Shown here: positions 14,927 through 16,523 of the stretch, piece by piece | How positions within the stretch are numbered: position 1 is the stretch's first letter | Layout of the letters: each line of letters starts with the position of its first letter | Source: Tannerella sp. | GTDB lineage: Bacteria > Bacteroidota > Bacteroidia > Bacteroidales > Tannerellaceae | Length of the DNA: 16,523 bases | Direction: 5' to 3' | Assembly (NCBI GenBank): GCA_031283785.1 | Contig: JAITBC010000259.1 | Location: 1-16,523 of the forward strand | Made by a program: the position numbers and the translations under genes | Notes under the pieces: model-generated | The model's database searches: none | The model's input: only the letters and a program-made list of their open reading frames with translations | What the model was told of the DNA's origin: nothing

Positions 14927-16523
14927 ATGAAAACCGATAGAATTTTAAATCGACACTCACAAAAAGTGACCCGGTTATGTACCTTCGGCCTGGCGACAGG
15001 GACAGGCATCCTGACCGTTGCCTCGTGTTCGACAACAACGGAAGAGAAGAAGCTTCCGAACATTATCCTGATAATGTCGGACGATATGGGTTACTCGGAT
15101 ATTGAACGCTTCGGAAGCGTCATTCACACTCCGAACCTGAACCGACTGTCGGACGAAGGCGTCACGTTCAGGCAGTTCTATAACACGGCAAGAAGTTGCC
15201 CTACACGTGCTAGTTTGCTTACCGGATTACATCCGCATCAGGCCGGCATCGGACACATGATGGCCGACAGGAGCGTAGACGGGTACCACGGCGATTTAAG
15301 CCCTCACAGCGTTACGATTGCAGAGGCGCTGCGACCGGCAGGATATAAAAATTACGCCGTCGGCAAATGGCACGTTACCCGGCACATCTCTGGAGATAGT
15401 TCGAAGCATAACTGGCCGCTGCAACGCGGATTCGACAAATATTACGGTATTCTGTCGGGTGCTGCAAGTTATTATGATCCCGGGGCATTATGTCGTGACA
15501 ATCAATTGATTTCCCCTTACAACGATGCTGAATATGCGTATCCGGCGACAGACGAAGAAAGTTATTACCTGACCGAAGCGTTAGGCGATAATGCGGTTAA
15601 ATTCATTCGGGAACATAACCGTGAAACTGCCGACAAACCGTTTTTCATGTATGTGACTTTCACGGCGGCGCATTGGCCGATGCAAGTTCCCGAAAGATTT
15701 GTCGCGCCGTATTATGGGAAATTCGACAGGGGATGGGATGAATTGCGCAGGGAAAAGTTTGCGCGCCAGATAGAACAGGGTATTATCGATTCAAAATGGA
15801 ATTTGCCGGAAGACAGTACCGTTACGCCCTGGTCATCAATCGAAGATAAAAAGTTTGAAACGCGTTGCATGGAAGTCTATGCCGGCATGATCGCATGTTT
15901 AGATAAAAATATAGGCAAGATCATTGACGAACTGCAAAAAACAGGTCAACTGGATAACACTGTTGTGCTGTTTTTGCAGGACAATGGCGCCTGCGCCGAA
16001 ATTACGGGGCGCGAAAGGCCTTTGTATTATGCTCCCATACCCGAAGGGGAGAAGCTGGAGCCTCTGCGGTCAGACGAATTGCAAAAGAGCGGACAACCGT
16101 GGCGTACGCGCGACGGATTGCCGGTAAAACGCGGCTATGGCGTTCTGCCGGGCGGACATGACACATACATCGCTTACGGAAAAGGATGGGCTTATTACAG
16201 TAATACTCCTTTCCGCGAGTATAAACACTGGGTACATGAAGGAGGCATTTCAACACCCTTGATTGTGCGCTGGGGAAATGGAATAAAAGCCGCCGGAGAA
16301 ATCCGCCGGACACCCGGACAGCTGCCCGATATCATGGCTACCCTGATTGATATTTCCGGCGCCGAATATCCCCAAACCTGCAATGGGAATACGATTGTTC
16401 CCTTGCAGGGTATCAGCCTGAAACCGGCATTTGAAAAAGATATTACAAGCGACAGATATCTGTTTTGGGAACACGAAAACAATAAAGCCATTCGTCAGGG
16501 AAACTGGAAATTAGTCTATAAAT
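14927..16523 (+). CDS. Arylsulfatase-type S1 sulfatase, serine type, lipoprotein (3' end outside window)
   Basis: The frame opens at the ATG at 14927 and stays open to the window edge, giving 532 codons without a stop. A lipoprotein signal ends in TVASC (Cys34), then STTTEEK. S1 sulfatase motifs are IILIMSDDMGYSD (Asp52, Asp53), the maturation motif SCPTRASLLTG with Ser90 at the modified position, a normal VGKWH (Lys147, His149), FTAAHWPMQVP, LFLQDNGA, and YKHWVHEGGISTPLIVRW with the C-terminal Lys region. The overall pattern (NTAR, CPTR, LHPHQAGIGHM) is that of the S1_4 arylsulfatases. In relatives the motif is usually CCPTR; here the first Cys is Ser while the next residue remains Cys. It starts 45 bp after the second sulfatase, in the same operon. 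Only a short C-terminal part should be missing. Substrate unknown. Confidence 0.88.
   Translation, partial: MKTDRILNRHSQKVTRLCTFGLATGTGILTVASCSTTTEEKKLPNIILIMSDDMGYSDIERFGSVIHTPNLNRLSDEGVTFRQFYNTARSCPTRASLLTGLHPHQAGIGHMMADRSVDGYHGDLSPHSVTIAEALRPAGYKNYAVGKWHVTRHISGDSSKHNWPLQRGFDKYYGILSGAASYYDPGALCRDNQLISPYNDAEYAYPATDEESYYLTEALGDNAVKFIREHNRETADKPFFMYVTFTAAHWPMQVPERFVAPYYGKFDRGWDELRREKFARQIEQGIIDSKWNLPEDSTVTPWSSIEDKKFETRCMEVYAGMIACLDKNIGKIIDELQKTGQLDNTVVLFLQDNGACAEITGRERPLYYAPIPEGEKLEPLRSDELQKSGQPWRTRDGLPVKRGYGVLPGGHDTYIAYGKGWAYYSNTPFREYKHWVHEGGISTPLIVRWGNGIKAAGEIRRTPGQLPDIMATLIDISGAEYPQTCNGNTIVPLQGISLKPAFEKDITSDRYLFWEHENNKAIRQGNWKLVYK

Overview
The window looks like a chromosomal segment of a Bacteroidota (probably Bacteroidales) genome. 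The evidence is a SusC/SusD pair, Bacteroides-type promoter motifs (TAnnTTTG at -7) with few Shine-Dalgarno sites, a SusD lipoprotein with acidic residues after its lipid-anchored Cys, and a DUF2027-Smr protein. No species can be named from the sequence alone.

Left part (1-1279): the 3' end of an ADP-ribosylglycohydrolase-family gene, a terminator-like hairpin, then a complete N-carbamoylputrescine amidase (polyamine synthesis). Next (1407-3423) is a two-gene sensor/repressor unit. It has a BlaI/MecI-type repressor under a well-formed promoter with a dyad lying between the -33 and -7 boxes, followed 14 bp later by a BlaR1-like M56 membrane metallopeptidase. The periplasmic part of that peptidase carries two SusC-plug-like motifs rather than a penicillin-binding sensor. 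An AT-rich secreted WG-repeat protein (3510-4256) and a 250-bp gene-poor gap follow.

Middle, minus strand (4507-6175): a DUF2027-Smr protein and, 22 nt downstream, a CYTH-domain phosphohydrolase, apparently co-transcribed leftward.

Right part, plus strand (6212-16523): a regulatory region with three inverted repeats leads into susC (1043 aa) and susD (524 aa). After susD come a very short ORF, a GC-rich 77-bp imperfect tandem duplication and a terminator-like hairpin. Three dissimilar S1-family sulfatases follow, and the last runs off the window. This has the layout of a polysaccharide utilization locus for a sulfated glycan: SusCD imports oligosaccharides and the periplasmic or membrane-anchored sulfatases desulfate them. 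No glycoside hydrolase, regulator or sulfatase-maturase is in view, so the locus probably continues to the right. All three sulfatases have serine, not cysteine, at the formylglycine position, so they would need a radical-SAM anaerobic maturase (anSME) encoded elsewhere.

The points most worth a second look are the repeat block between susD and the sulfatases, the plug-bearing BlaR1-like sensor, the hairpin-rich susC leader, and the first sulfatase, which lacks the usual GKWH histidine.
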